Source of the DNA: Chiridota heheva
Taxonomy: Eukaryota > Echinodermata > Holothuroidea > Apodida > Chiridotidae
Direction of reading: 5' to 3'
Assembly (NCBI GenBank): GCA_020152595.1
Contig: JAIGNY010001647.1
Location: 1,834,501 to 1,898,500, forward strand
DNA: 64,000 nucleotides
The notes under the pieces were generated by a model. It did no database searches and had not been told where the DNA came from. It was given only the letters and a program-made list of their open reading frames with translations. The position numbers and the translations under genes were made by a program. Shown in pieces: positions 11,101-26,100 of the stretch (position 1 is its first letter; each line of letters opens with the position of its first letter).

Positions 11101-14100
11101 GGATATCTCAATTACCCGGTCCCCCAACTAAATTTATTCAGGAACTCAATAGTATTCTTTATAATTTAATTTGGTATGGCAAGCCGGATAAGATTAAACG
11201 TTCAGTTCTTGTAAACAATAGATGCCATGGTGGTTTGATTGTTTGAAATATCTTCTTATATTAAAAGCTTCAAGTCCTCCTGGGTCAAGTCTTATTGTAA
11301 TGATAATGTCTCTTATTGGAAATTCATCTGTAGACATTTAACTAAGATTCTTTGATGGTAAATTTCTTTTTCAATGTAACTCCCATAGAGATGATATTTC
11401 TGGTATTTCAAATATGTTCATTAGGAAATGTGTTGGGCGTGGGCTGATTTGAATTTCGTTAAGCCTAATAATTGTTACAGCAATCAAGTTATTCTTAACA
11501 AGTCTTTTCTTAAAATTGATAACCCAACTTTTCTTTGACTATACTTTATATAATGCTAATCCATATCATGTAAAAGATTTTTTTAATGCTGATGGCTCAC
11601 CTGTATTTTTTTGTAGTTTCGTCATGAGATTTAATATTACCACTTTTACTTTCTATTTTGGAATTTTGTCTGCGGTCCCCTCTCATTGGCATTTCAACAT
11701 GAATGCTTATCCCATTTCCCCAAATTTCATATGCTTTGTGCTCTGAAGTTTCAAAATTTGTTTATAATGTCTTCATTGATACAAAATATTATTTCTCCCT
11801 CTGCGATAGAACATTAGTTTCATAATGATAACTTTCATGAGATTAATTGTAAAAATGTTGTTTCTCTACCATTTTACGCAGTAAAAAATACCAAGTTGCA
11901 ATAATTCCAATTTCATTTTCTTTTTAGAATTATAGGGGTCAATAGTTATTTAAAACGTTTAAAGATTAGCTACAGCTCTCTTTGTACTTTTTGTGGCACG
12001 CAAGATGAATATTTAGATCATCTTTTTTGGGGTTGCCATTATGTTAATGTTTTTTTGGAATGAAATTGCTAATTGTGTTTACAAAATAAATTCACTTTTT
12101 CACTTGAAACTATTTAATTTAGTGTTTTTGACAATTTACACCATCGCATCAACTTTTTTATTCTTCATGCAAAATATTTTACATTTACTTGTAAAGTTAA
12201 TGGTATTCTGCCTGACAAAACATCCTTTTATCATAGATTTTAAAGTGACTTAAAATTGAATTTTTATTTAAGAAAAAAATCATATGTATAATCAGTTAAA
12301 TTTATGAAAGGAGTTTTTAAAGTCGGGAATTATTAATTTATCAATTTTATATAATTATCTTTATGCCCTCTCTATCAGTGCTATTGCTTTTTCCTTGTCC
12401 CTCAGTCTGTTTATCTTCAATTGTCATTATGTGGAAATATATATTAGATATCTTAGATTATAAAGGAGTTTTTTTGTTCAGTTCTTCATGTATATATTAT
12501 ATAACAATATATACAACCTTCAAATTATTACTATATCATCAATATTCTAATGAAATGTAGCAATAAGATTAGGTTCATTTCTTATTCATTGTAATCAATG
12601 CAACTTTAATTTTTAATAATAATTTTCATTCTGCTTTACCAATTAGAAGAACATCTGGTAATTTATCCGTTACTTTGAATTTTTGTCAAGGACATTCTCG
12701 AATTTTTCAACTTTTAAAACACTATTCTGTAAATATACCTTTTATTTGCTGTATGAATTTTTTTTTTTATCTTCTGTAATGATCAATTAACTACAATACA
12801 AACTATACTACCACAAACAGGCAATGCTGCTGATCAGATAGATTCCTGTTATAAACAATGCCAACTGTTAACTTTAAGATACACAGTCAAATATCAAAGC
12901 TTTCCTATGGGTGTGACATTCCATTGTGCGATTTGTATGAAAAACTGTCACTGGACATACCTGCGCATGAATGATTTAATACAGTAGTACCTACTTGATA
13001 AACAGAAACATACATTTTACGATAGACTGACCTTTGGGAATAGGCTCCACTTTGGCATTTTCTATCTGGTCGAGCATGGCTTTGAGATGAGCAAGTCCCT
13101 GCCTCTCAGCAGCATCCTCTTGCTCTTCTCGTTGTTGCTCAACAGCCTGCATATCCATAGATGTCTGCATCTGAATTAGCTGCGAATGGTCTGGTTGTGC
13201 TTGCTGCTGTGACACTACAGGGGCCTGCGGTAAGAGTGGCTGCTCGATTGGTCCATTCAAAAGGGACATGTTCGGCATCGGAAGATGGGGCATTCCAGGC
13301 AATGGGTATGCACCAAAATAAGGACTGAGTTGGTTTACTGGCATGAAGGGGAAAGCCATTGGGTACATGTATGGGTTGAAAGCAAAGGCAGGGAAATGAT
13401 TTGCATCTTTCATATGAGGTGATAATGCAGGGCTTGCTGCTTGTAACAGTGATGTTTCATCACAAGGAGTCCTTGGAAGAATACTAAACCAATTACTAGT
13501 GATTATGGCACCATTTTGCTTGGTATCACCCCCTTTGTTCATCTGATCCCCATAAAAGAGGGATGTCCTGGAGGAGATACAATAACAGACTGGACATTTG
13601 GTCTAGCAAGAATATCGTCCAATTGGAAGCTATTTCTAGAGACAGAGGATTTTGAAGTAGAAATGTCTTTCTTAGATGTAGACAAGTCTACAGGTCCATT
13701 CGTTTTATCATGTTCATTCTCCTTTGGTATTTTATCCTTGGATTCTGCCTTTTCATCTCCACTTGGATTCTGCTTAGAACACGTTTTCATGGACAAGTCC
13801 TGAGGCTCATCTTGTGACAAATTTAATACTGTATTTTCTTGAGGAGTAACCTTTAAGACAGCTGATACAGGAACCTCGCTTGTTTCTTCCTTTTGTGAAT
13901 CCAAATGTGGCACTGAATCCTTTGCATCCATCTCAACATCCAGCGGTACTTTATCTACTGAGCTGGATTTTAATTCTAGGTGGGAATCTTTATCTACATC
14001 CTGAATATCAGGGTTTTCATGCAAGTGGGATAAGGAAGCAATGTGTGAGTTAGATTGTGGATTTGTTTCAGAGTCTTTATTACAATCTCTACTTCCTACA

Positions 14101-17100
14101 GGAAACAGCTCACTCAAATTTACAAGAGACTGTGGAGTTTGTAAGAAAAGGTTTTCTTTGGTTTGGGGTGTGGTTTCAGAACTCTCTTCCATTTTTATTG
14201 CATCTTCCCTCTGGACAGCTTCAGTTTCTTTCTTGCTTTCAGTAATATCAACATCCATCATAGTTGTTTCAGTTGGCAAGCTTTCAGACTTAGAATTAAA
14301 TACGGAAGAAGATGGCTGAATATCCTTACACAAAATATCTTCTGAATCGGGCTTTGGTATACTTTCCAAATCTTTCATTTCGGAATCAGTAACCTTAGTT
14401 TTAATCTCATCTCCTTCTGCTTTATTATCCTGACCGTTATCATTTACTTCAGTTTTAGTTTCTTCTTCTTTTTCCTGTTTCACAATTTCCTCCTCAGACT
14501 TGCACACGTCTTCCTTCTGTTTGACAACATCCTTTTCCTCTTCGAAAATACTTTCTTCCTTCTTCTCAATCTCTTCCTCTTTTACCAAACTTTCCTGCTT
14601 GACAATATCCTCTTCTTTAAAACTATCCCCCTCTAGCTTAACAATGTCCTCCTCCTTTGTGACACTCTCCCCTTCTTCTTTGACAATTTCTTCCTCTTGC
14701 TTAAAACCATCTGCCTCTTGCTTTACAGCATCGTTTTCCTTTTTGATAGCATCCTCTGTCTTAACATCATCCGTCCCATCCTTCGTTTCCGTCTTAATTG
14801 CAAGCTTGTCCTCCTCCTCCTTCTTCACATTTTCACAATCATTCTCAATCTTTTCAGATACTTGCTCCTTCTTACCGAACAACATTGTATGAGATCTGTC
14901 CTCTGTTGGCTTTTCAGGTAAGACTGAGCTCTCCATACCCTCAACAAACATTCCACCCAAGTTCTGAAGAACCCAATATCTTCTATGGAATCTGTCTTTT
15001 CCAAAAGTGATGGACCGCAAAGGTTGCATCGCTTCAAAAATTCGATTTCGGAATTGGCCATGTTGCTGTGAAAATAATTCAATAACATATATTAGTTCTG
15101 TGACTGTATTTACCTCCCTTTATAAGCAACATTTTCAGTGAATAATTTTTGTTCATCCCTTACACCATACTTTATCATTTTTAAAATCAGGACATATCAA
15201 ATGAAGCTTTATTCTGAAGTATACCTCAATATTTTATAATGCTTAATGGAAAAGACGAACATTACTATCTTCAATTTGATCACGCTTTTAATATTGTTAT
15301 CTGAAATGCTTATGGAATAAAAAAACAACACTACTTCATACAAAAAAAGCAATACAGTGAAACCATTTCCATCAAAGCAGAAAACGAAAAAAAAATCAAA
15401 AATTTAAGTCTAAAATTATAATTTAAAAGATCTCAAATATGGGCAACATTTCCATATCTGCCAAATTTTGACACACTGATAAGAACTGATAAATAGATCT
15501 CAAATATTGGCAACATTTCCATATCTGCCAAATTTTGACATACTGATAAGAACTGATAAATAGCTATTGTAGTTCACTAGCCAGGTTCTACACACAATAC
15601 TGATCTCCAAGAAACGTTAGCTGGGTTAATGAATTCAGTGATAAATTCTTTGCAAAACATTATAGTTATTCAACTCTTTTATTTTACTACAATATTATAA
15701 AAAGTTTCCTCGCAATAATTGCAAGTTTGCATCTGGCACGAAGAATACAGTAGCGTCAAATAGCTTCAACATTGTAGAGGATTAAAATCTGCCAATTACT
15801 TCAACCTTAATTTGACAAAAGTTTGTTTTTAAACAAATGTAAAGGATTCTTGTGTTGAAATACTGATACACTGACAGAAATATCCATGACAAAAAAACAT
15901 TTCAACATTCATAGTTCATGATCCCATATTTTCCAGTGTGCCTCGAAAAACAAAGCAAACTGCAGATAGGCTGACTTCTTCATTTCTTAAAAAAAACAAA
16001 CATCGATTGATAAAACTATCTTACTTTGGTGAGTTTCTCAATTTTCTTTTGTGCATCTTCAGCAGTCATCCCTGAGGCATTAGATTTGGTCTCTTCAGCA
16101 TCATCATCGATCCTCTCATCTCCACCTACTCCTTCTACTCCTACTCCTCCTCCACCCTCTTCATCCTCCTCCTCACTCCCAACGTCTTCAGCATCCTCCT
16201 CCTTGTCCTCCAATTCCTCCTCCTCTTCTCCTTTGTCTTCACCCCTGGGTGTACCGACAGGTGTGTTCTCTGCAAGATACAAGTCAGGCATTCCTTTATA
16301 CCCACCCTACAGAGACCCTTTTATTAAAGTGTTTATTTTAAGCTTAGTTGACTTTATTGTTAGGCTCACCATTAACAAAAACAAAACATGAACCAACAAA
16401 AATAAGTGTTTAGGTCGAGTAAGGGTGATACATTCATTTAAAAACTGACTGCATAAATTATTTAAAAAATAGAACTGCAGTGTCATTACAAATTTTCGTT
16501 TGGTGGTTTAAACCCATCTCTCAACATTATTCATCTCATTTTGCCATTTTATTAACCACAATTAATGTGTTACCTTATATAAAATAAAAATGAAAGCGAA
16601 ACAATCTGAATGAAATATCTCTTAAAAACTTAGCATGAGTATGCAATGCAACCACTGCATGTTTCCTTCATGCTATAATCACTTCCAAATAAAAACATAG
16701 AAATTTTACTTATGCAAAGAATAATTTTTGTGGATACAACAGATAATAGAGAGTTAAGCTGTCATGTCATGGTTTGTATCACAAAGTATTTTCAAGTTGA
16801 TATAATAATTGATTCATCCTTAAAACTACCAAATTTACAAGCAAAGGAATTCATAGCAATGACTACTTTTTCCACATTATTTTCTCAATATAAAACTTTC
16901 CTTTCTCAAAATGCTCATCTAAAGACCAATTAATAAAGGTAGAAACAGCTCTCACTTAGAATATTTAATACGGGCTTAAAACCCTGAAAACAGCCCAAAA
17001 GTTCAATCCATTCGAGCCATCAGGCTCATAGAGCCGGTGCTGATCCCTGGTTTCAAAAGCGCAAGCGGATGGGAGTACATCATGACTCCCCTGACAGTAC

Positions 17101-20100
17101 ACCAGTCCATCGCAGATTAACTCCCCAGCAGTGCTGGTACTCATTTTACAGCTGAGTGGACTGAAGCAAGTAAAGTGCCTTGCTGAAGGACACAATGCAG
17201 TGCTCAAGGCAGGAATGGAACCTGGTACCTTTCCAATACGAGCATGACTCTAACCACTAAGCCACTGCACCTCTTAAAAAGCTAAATCCATTCAAACAGC
17301 CAAACCACTAATCATTGATTTGAAAATCAGCAATTAACAACCATTAATGAATTTTTACTCAATATTCTTACAAAGTCAATTTGTAATGTCTAGTAAAATG
17401 TATGATCACGGATCACCTTTGTTACCATTATCTATGAAACTGAAACAACAAAACATCTTTGACTTCCTCTTTTGTTAAATAACCAGATGGTGAAAAGACT
17501 TGAATTCCAAAAATTACCAAAGCTTTCATCAAATGCTGCACGCTTTGGAGGTCTTCCCCTCTTTCTTTTGACTGGAGAACTACCTGGTGTGCCTGTATTG
17601 GACGATGATGATTTCAGTCTGTGAAAGAAACATTTATTCAAAAATGTGTCTGCACCCTGGAACTAACAACTTACTTTTACATTCTCAGGACATTCTTCTT
17701 AAAAAATAAGATGTATAATTTGACTGCAGGTCATCATTAACAACAGATGATTTGGTTTATTAAGGCAAGACAACCCTACAATATAAACCTGTCATCAACA
17801 TACAAGTAACTCTAAGTAATTTCAGGTGACATATAAAGGGATCAAAATTTCCATGCTTGTTTTATTAAATCAAGAGTGCTAAAGGATAAATAAAATAAAG
17901 AATGAAATATATCATCAACAAATCCAGGACAACACTGGGAAACATTTGATATTTTTGATGGGATTTCTATATTAATCTTATCTAGTTTAATCATTTAGTG
18001 CTTGACTAACAACAAATCTTAGCTTACAATTACTTACTTTCTTAATTTGCCTTCAACAATCCATTTGTCCCTCCTCAAGCCAGAGACTTTGTCCGAGGTT
18101 TCATCTATTTGCTGCAAGACTGGATCACTACAAACCAACTGGTTGATCAGGAATCCCAGCAGTGCTGCTTTGTGGGTAGCATTCAGGGCCTTGAATGGAA
18201 CCAATGCTAACATTTCTGAGAGCTGAAAATTAATTGCAAAAATTAAATGTAAAAAATAAAGAAAACACAATGATAAAGTAGAAGTATTAAAACTTAGTTA
18301 AAACTATTTCAAGACTTCTTTTTTTTTCACAGCAAAGCTGTTGATAAGTTACTTCCTGTTTTTCAAATGTAAGAAAAACAATTGCTGAAAATATTTCAAT
18401 ACACATTATGAGAAAATATGCCCTTAGAGAAAAAAGGGCACTTTGGAAAATACACATGATAAAAGAATCTGTTCTTGGAGAATAAAGAGCACTTTGGAAA
18501 GTACACATGATGAGAGAATATGCTCTTGGAGAATAAAGAGCACTTTGGAAAATACATGATGAATAGAAAGAAGAGCAGAAAATCTGACAAGAGAATCTGC
18601 TCTTGTAGAATAAAGAGCACTTTGGAAAATACACATGATGAGAGAATCTGCCCTTGTAGAATAAAGAGCACTTTGGAAAATACACATGATGAGAGAATCT
18701 GTTCTTGTAGAATAAAGGGCACTTTGGAAAATACACATGATAAAAGAATCTGCCCTTGTAGAATAAAGAGCACTTTGGAAAATACACATGATGAGAGAAT
18801 CTGCCCTTGTAGAATAAAGAGCACTTTGGAAAATACACATGATGAGAGAACCTGTTCTTGTAGAATAAAGAGCACTTTGGAAAATACACATGATAAAAGA
18901 ATCTGCCCTTGTAGAAAAAAGAGCACTTTGGAAAATACACATGATAAAAGAATCTGCTCTTGTAGAATAAAAAGCACTTTGGAAAATACACATGATGAGA
19001 GAATCTGTTCTTGGAGAATAAAGAGCACTTTAGAAAATACACATGATAAAAGAATCTGCCCTTGTAGAAAAAAGAGCACTTTGGAAAATACACAAAGAGA
19101 ATCTGCCCTGAAGAAAAAAAAGAACAATTTGGAACATTTTTTGAACTGTGACGACAACAAACCACTCTCATGGTATCTGGTTTAAAAATCATTAACTCAT
19201 TTTACTTTTCTTTGTCTGGTTTTCTGCTTGTAGGGAAATCGATCCAATTCATCTTTTAATGACTTTCATAAAAAGCAGATGATTTTATATCATTAAGTTC
19301 AAGAAAAAATCGAGAAAAAAAATCTCACACATTTTAAACCTCATTATTTATAAAAGCAAAGTAGCAAAAGAAAACACATCAATATGATATTGACACAGAA
19401 AGGGAAAAATAAAGACAATAATGACAAACCTCGTCCTCTTTCCCATTGACACCAAGAAGATAATAGCGCATGACCTCTGACATATTATCCTGATTGACAG
19501 GCAGCTCATGCATCTTCTGATTGATGATACTCTTTATCTGAGAATTTTGACAGAAAAACATTTCAATAATAAATATTCAAGAAAGTAAAAACAAGGTGTG
19601 GACCCACTATAGAGAGTGGGGTCCACACAATACCAAGGCCCTTTACCCCAAAATTGATGACCATAAACTAACTATAAATATAACACACTTTCTATTATTT
19701 CTATTAAAGGTTCTAAATATTAACTGCCTTTGCCTTTATAGTACATGTTCTGTATTAAATTATTTCTGGTGAGAAGAGACCAAACTCGTATTGTTTTGTC
19801 TGAGGTCTAAAATGCTCTCCGTTTGTCAATGATACTGCCTAATATTGAAATTACACTTCATTACCAAGTTGCCCAATATCAAACTAAACATTGTGCTACA
19901 CAAATTTTGTCATACCTTTGGTCCATCATCTGGAAATCCTGGATCGGCAAGGGCCATGGTGAAGAGCTGCATGGTAAGGCGCATAAATGCTTTTTCATGC
20001 TGCCTCTCCCCCATAAGGCCACCCTGAAGAACAGCTAAGGTGGGAACATCTTCTTGTAAATCTTTAAAAATAAGAAGGCATTTCAATCATTGTAATTTAG

Positions 20101-23100
20101 CAGAAGGATTTTACCAGATAATATCAACAGATGTTTTAAAACACAATGGGGAAAAAGCATAAAAGCCCCACAAGCTACAAGCCCTTCTCCAACCAATACT
20201 CTAAATTGTTGAGGATCCAAAGATCAGGAAATGGAGGCATGAATCCCATCTTAAGCAAACTTAAAGTACTTAAGTAATTCCACACTTTACTTTAAGAAAC
20301 TCATCTGAAAAGTTAAAAATAATTCTTTTTTATATTTTGTCAAAATAAACACAAAAGATTTCTACAAACTATGCATTTCTTCACTTTCAAACATCTGCAA
20401 AATCAAACGAAAATCTAAAACAAACTTATGGTTTTAAAAGGAAAAGTTAACAAATCATCCTCCCCTTGTTAATATTTTCCCTCCTACTGGGGAAATAATA
20501 TTAGACTTTAATCAGGGACATAAATATGGCATTACTCTGTTCGGCTGCAAAGTATCTTAACCTAAAATCACACAGAAGTGTTTGAAATAAAAACGTTTGC
20601 CAGGGCTTGACATATTTTAAGAGAGCCTTGCATGGAAATAGAACAATAAGCTGTGAAAGTCCAACAGAAGTCTTGTTAGATACATCTCTTGATCATTCAA
20701 AATTGGTTTGACCAATGGAACATGTACTCACCAAATCCTAAAGCTTCGCCAAAGTTGTGAAGAAATTCCAGGACCATCAAACTGTCAGCAAGTGCTTTGC
20801 CAGAGAGACGTATCCCTGTCAGTCGTGGCAGCTCTGGTAGTGGCTGTTTAACAGAATGAATAAATATTTGACTTTTATTTTGAAATGAATCAATAGCACA
20901 AATTTCATCAAATAATTATGTGAATTTTTAAATAAGTAAACTGGGGTTTATTGATTTCTACTCCAGGGGATGGGACAATGTAATGGCTTAACGAGGGCCA
21001 GCAAAAGTGAAAAAAAAATATAGAGAAAATGTCAAAATCATCATAATATCCTATATTTTAAAGTATCGTCTTCAAAGGGATCGAAAGGCCAATAATTTTA
21101 GTTTTTAGCCTAAAATTCCAAATGCCTCGCAAAAGAAGGTCCATAACAAACCTCAACAATTCCTGTCGCCATGGCGATGAAAACTTAAATCTTGGCAACC
21201 AAAAAAATGAAAAATAATGACTTTTTCGCCAGTGAAATAACGTTTTAAGTTTCACCTAGCGACTAAAATAAAAGTTTGTTTGAGTAAGAAATGAAGTGAA
21301 AATATTTCGGTGGCATAAAATACCTTCATTCTTCTGTTCTTTACTTCCCCAAAATTACTGGCTGTTCTAATCACGAATTTCTACGCTGTAACTTTGTCCC
21401 CAAAAGCCCCACGGCACTGATACATTTTAAGTATGATATCATACTGCTGAGCAACAGCATCATACTGACGTTAGCAAGTTAGCTCACGTAATACATGCAG
21501 AGAGGTACCTGAAAAAAATTCTGATCATTTTCCTGATGGAAAAATGATCATATTGTTTGCTTTAAAATCAGTTTGTTTGTTTGATGAGGGCTTAACGGCA
21601 CCACAACAAGGAGGGTCAAATTGTGCCTGAGAGGTCAGATCATTCTAAAGGTAGGGAAGGAAAGGAAACAGAAAGAGAATGAAAGAAATTCAAGAACCAA
21701 AGGTCAGAAAGCTGTGATCGAGAGGGGAGGTGCATGGTTGAAATAAAAACAAAGTAGAGAGGGGGTGGAAGAGGAGAATTAAATATGGTTGTAGAGGAAG
21801 CATGATGAAGAAAGGAGATAATTTTATCTGGAGGATTTTTCTGGAAGAACTCAGCAATTGAGTTGTGGGGAGCGAGGGAAGCTCTGGGAAGGTTGTACAG
21901 GGGGCAAGCAAGGAGATCAATCTTGACTTTTGAACAATTCATTTCAACAATTGCTTTGTGCATTTTTGAAATTAGAAAGAGTTGTCATTTAAGTATGAAG
22001 TCAAATTATTCATGCAGACAAACCGTCAGGGGAAGAAGGGCTTTTTCCATTCAAAATAATAATCTGAAACAGTCTTTATTTTGTACTGTGAGTAACTTAA
22101 CTATTTTGGCGATCAAAATTTTGGAAATGAGGAAATATGGTCGCCAGTTTTTTCTCTGAGTTGGCAACCACAAAGCAAACGCATTTGTCGAGGGTTGTCC
22201 ATAACTCAACCAGAAAAGGGTCCAACATTACTCTCCAAACCTCTGTCCATTACATCAAATATTCTTATAAACTGCAAGAACTGCAACTTCACTAAATCTT
22301 CAACATGCTAAACACCTGACTTTATTGCAAAACCTATTTCAATTTTTTAAGACAGCAAGACCAAAGTAACAAAACACATTCCTGTACGAACAATTCAATT
22401 ACCTATCTTAAAACAAACAAACCAAAAAGTTGCTTGTGAGATTATCTGCCTTTCACTTTTTCGTGGAGTGCAATTTTCAAATATACCATTAAACTTGTAA
22501 GTACCCAACAGCACTTTTCCTAGCTCCAGATGCACTTGTTAATAACCATATAGCTTACCCTGGATTCCCTGGTGAGCTTCATGTCCTCCACTGGCTTCTT
22601 GAGTTCCCTCGTCAGCTGCATCTCTAGCTGGCGATGCTGAAGCTTCTTCTCCCTATGCATGTCTTTCTCTGCCTGCTTCTCCTGGCGCAACCGAGATCTC
22701 TCCTAAGAAAGCAATGCTAAACTTAACATAGAGCTAGACACACCTTGGACATTCTGCACAGACATCACAATTCATCTCATCATTTGTGTTATCTGATCAC
22801 TAAGCTATGTTTTTACTCACTGAAAAACAATAAGAAGCACCTTCTCTCCCAGAAATTTTTAAACTTACAGGATACAAATGCTATATCTACTTATGTAAAA
22901 CTGTGTTTTTATTATTAAACAATAATTATATTCTTTTCAATACATACAACCCCAAAAATATTTTGCTAGTTGGAAATTTGAAAACTGAATAATAACATGA
23001 GTAGTAACAAGAAACATTCAAATTAATAGTACAATCATTTTCTAACCAGCAACAAAAAGCTGTGCAGCAAACTGTACCAGACTTTGAAGTTGTACCTTGA

Positions 23101-26100
23101 AACTGTACATAACATCCCCAAAGCAGACTCATCCTTTGTGCAAAACTTAAGATTCACCTTATCTTTTTATCCTTCATCATTTTATTCTTTCACCTTATCA
23201 CTCTTGTTAAATTCCTTCATAATCACGATCACTATCATCATGAGAAAATAAGTTTACTAAATTCCAAATACATTTAACTTATGGAAATCAACATGTGAAA
23301 AAATACACCCTTCATTTCAACTTTAAATTGTAATCCAAAATAAAGGAAAAGTATGCATTTAAATCACAGGAGTTTGGGAATTTTAAACCAAATACATAAA
23401 CACATGTAAAAGCAAAGTGAGCATTTCCAAGAAAGCAAACAAAAAACATTTGTACCTCGGCCTTCTTGCGAGCCTCAAGAGCCTTGACAAGGACCATGTG
23501 CTGTTTTCGGCGTTCACGTTCCTAAAAGCACAAATAATAGCACAACTGTAACAAAAGCAACTTAAAAATTGGTAAAAACAAAAACACAACATTTATGGGG
23601 AAAAAACATGTGCATGAAAAATTATATCATTTATGGGTGAAGTGGAGCAATCCAAGCAAAAGGAAAAACTGGTGCAAGAGCTTGAATAAAATGCCTGGTG
23701 GTCGGAGACTAGGCAATTCATGTTTGGGTCATACCCATCAAGATACTATGATAAATAAAAGGGAATTGAAATTAATAAACCAAAAACATGAGGATAACCT
23801 AAAAGGTAGGCCCATGCAAGAATTTTTCTCTTCAGTGTATATTTCTCCTTCCCACAAAGAAAATGTTTCCACTTGAATTCATATGGAGCAAATTATAACC
23901 GTAAGTATTTCATATTTTTTTTTTTTTTACATTGTTTGCGACATATTTTTCTGGTAAAACTAAAACCCTAACTAACAATTAATATTTCTGTCATCATGAT
24001 AACAGTAGTACTTAGACGCTAACGAATGACATCACTCAAGATTTTTTCCACAAAAGGCTTGAAATGTCCAAATGCAATTGTTCTGCTTAGCAAAGCCCTT
24101 GAGATGCATTTCTACATCTGAGGCATAAAAAAGCATAAGCATGAAAATTCATAACCCTATTAACACCAGATAGTCAAAACCTTTCACCATCAATTATGTT
24201 TTATATATTTCCACACCATGTAAAATAGTGATAAAAACAAAACAAAATATGAGAGAGATGGTATTTTATATTTTTACTGCAAAGACCAAATAAGTTTAAA
24301 GCCACCTGTTCCAACAAAGGTAGGGTTTTTTTTTTAATACACAAGGTACATTAGAGGAAGAATACATGAATATTCAGTTCATGTGTGACATGAATATTCA
24401 GTTCATGACATTCAAAGGTTTAGGAAGGGTTTATTACTGACACATCTAAGTGGTTTACGAAGGAAAAAAATCACAAATCATATTAAAATGCAGCAAATCA
24501 CTTTAAGTGGATAATCTTTGGGATTAGTGAGTTTTGCCCCTTTGTGTTTGTCTACTTTAGAATTGGGATTAACAAATAAAATCGGGCAGGCTTTAAAACA
24601 AAAGAAATATAAAAAAACATTGGTTCTTCAAAACAAAAATTCATTTGCAGGCAATGAGCATTATGTCCACAACATATACAACACAAAACATACCTGATGC
24701 TTCAGGAACACTGATTGTTGCCTTCGAATTTCTCTCTCCTGTGAAAAAGAAAGAAAACATTTATGCAGTGCCAAAATATTGTGTTTTTAAGGTTGTTGTG
24801 CATGTGACAAAAGTAAGTAACATGCTTTTCACACACAGATGAAGGCAGTGTATGTAAAAGATTTAAAGAATAATAATCATCACTGTGTCAATCAATAGAG
24901 TATATGGTTAAAATAATGAATTGATAGTTTTCATGCTTGTTTGTTTGTGCATAATTGTTGTTTATTTGAAGAGGACAGAAAGAAAAACAATATGATGAAA
25001 AGAGTATTCTAGATGACATCTGTACCATCTATTAACTTGTAAAAATCTCCCCATGTTTGCTTGTTTTCATAAACATGCACATATATGATTATGATGAGGA
25101 ATGAATTCCAGCGCCTCCTCGTGAACACTTCTATTTGTTGTCGTCTCTGATAAGCATATAATGCTAATGCCAACATATGCAGAAAGAACTATTATGGCTG
25201 CAGCTGTCACTGACACAATCATGAACTTCAAAGGTATCAACCATCATAAAAACTAACAAGAGGATAAATGTATCCCAGATATTTGTGGAACAGCTACTAA
25301 ATATCAAGCAAAAAATGAATAAGATTAGCACTACAATGGTCTCAGCAGTTATTATAAAAAGGTAACTACTTAGTAGCTTGAGTTAAGTTTAAACCATTAA
25401 GAAGGCATATACAGAGAGGGTAAAAGGGCAACTACTGAGGAAAGGCAACTAAGTAAGAAAGGGCAACTACTGAGGTAGGGCAACTACTGAGAAAGGGCAA
25501 CTATACTGAGGCAAGGCAACTACTAAGAAAGGGCAACTACTAAGATAGGGCAACTACTGAGAAATGGCAACTGTTGAAGTAGAGCAACTACTGGGAAAGG
25601 GCAATTATTGAGGCAAGGCAACTACTGAGAAAGGGCAACTACTGAGAAAGGACAACTATTGAAGTAGAATTGAAGTAGAGCAACTACTGAGAAAGGGCAA
25701 CTACTGAGGCAGGGCAACTATTGAAGTAGAATTGAAGTAGAGCAACTACTGAGAAAGGGCAACTACTGAGAAAGGGCAACTACTGAGGAGGGCAACTACC
25801 GAGAAAGGGCAACTACTGAGACAGGGCAACTACCGAGAAAGGGCAATTACTGAGACAGGGCAACTATTAATTATGGGCAACTACTGAGATGGGCAACTAC
25901 TGAGAAAGGCAACTACTGAGAAAGGACAACTACTGAGGCAGGGCAAACTGTTATTGAATTAAATACTTTAATGTACCACCTGTATGTAAGAGAAAACTAA
26001 ACAAGTACATCTAAACTATAAGTAAACAACAACTGCAGAGGAAGTATAAATTGTGATTGAGGTATATGCATCACCAGTATGTCACAACTGTATAAGAACT

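Noticed and set aside
13455..13560. Short intron restoring frame in the large BAZ2 exon
   Set aside because: The candidate GTGATA...ACTAG interval is only about 34 bases and its length does not correct the frame.
14500..14892. Ser-rich plus-strand open frame of 130 codons
   Set aside because: It is the antisense shadow of the Glu/Lys-rich BAZ2 linker; GAA/AAG-type codons read backwards as TTC/CTT and TCC.
16026..16391. Ser/Pro-rich plus-strand open frame
   Set aside because: Antisense shadow of the acidic BAZ2 exon at 16025-16269.
18420..19110. CRISPR-like array
   Set aside because: Repeats are contiguous without unique spacers, the genome is eukaryotic, and the unit behaves as a minisatellite. 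The same holds for 25420-25950.
18287..19192. A 301-codon minus-strand frame and a 221-codon plus-strand frame with regular repeats
   Set aside because: Both are by-products of a 51-bp minisatellite whose length is a multiple of three; they lie within a BAZ2 intron and have no family resemblance.
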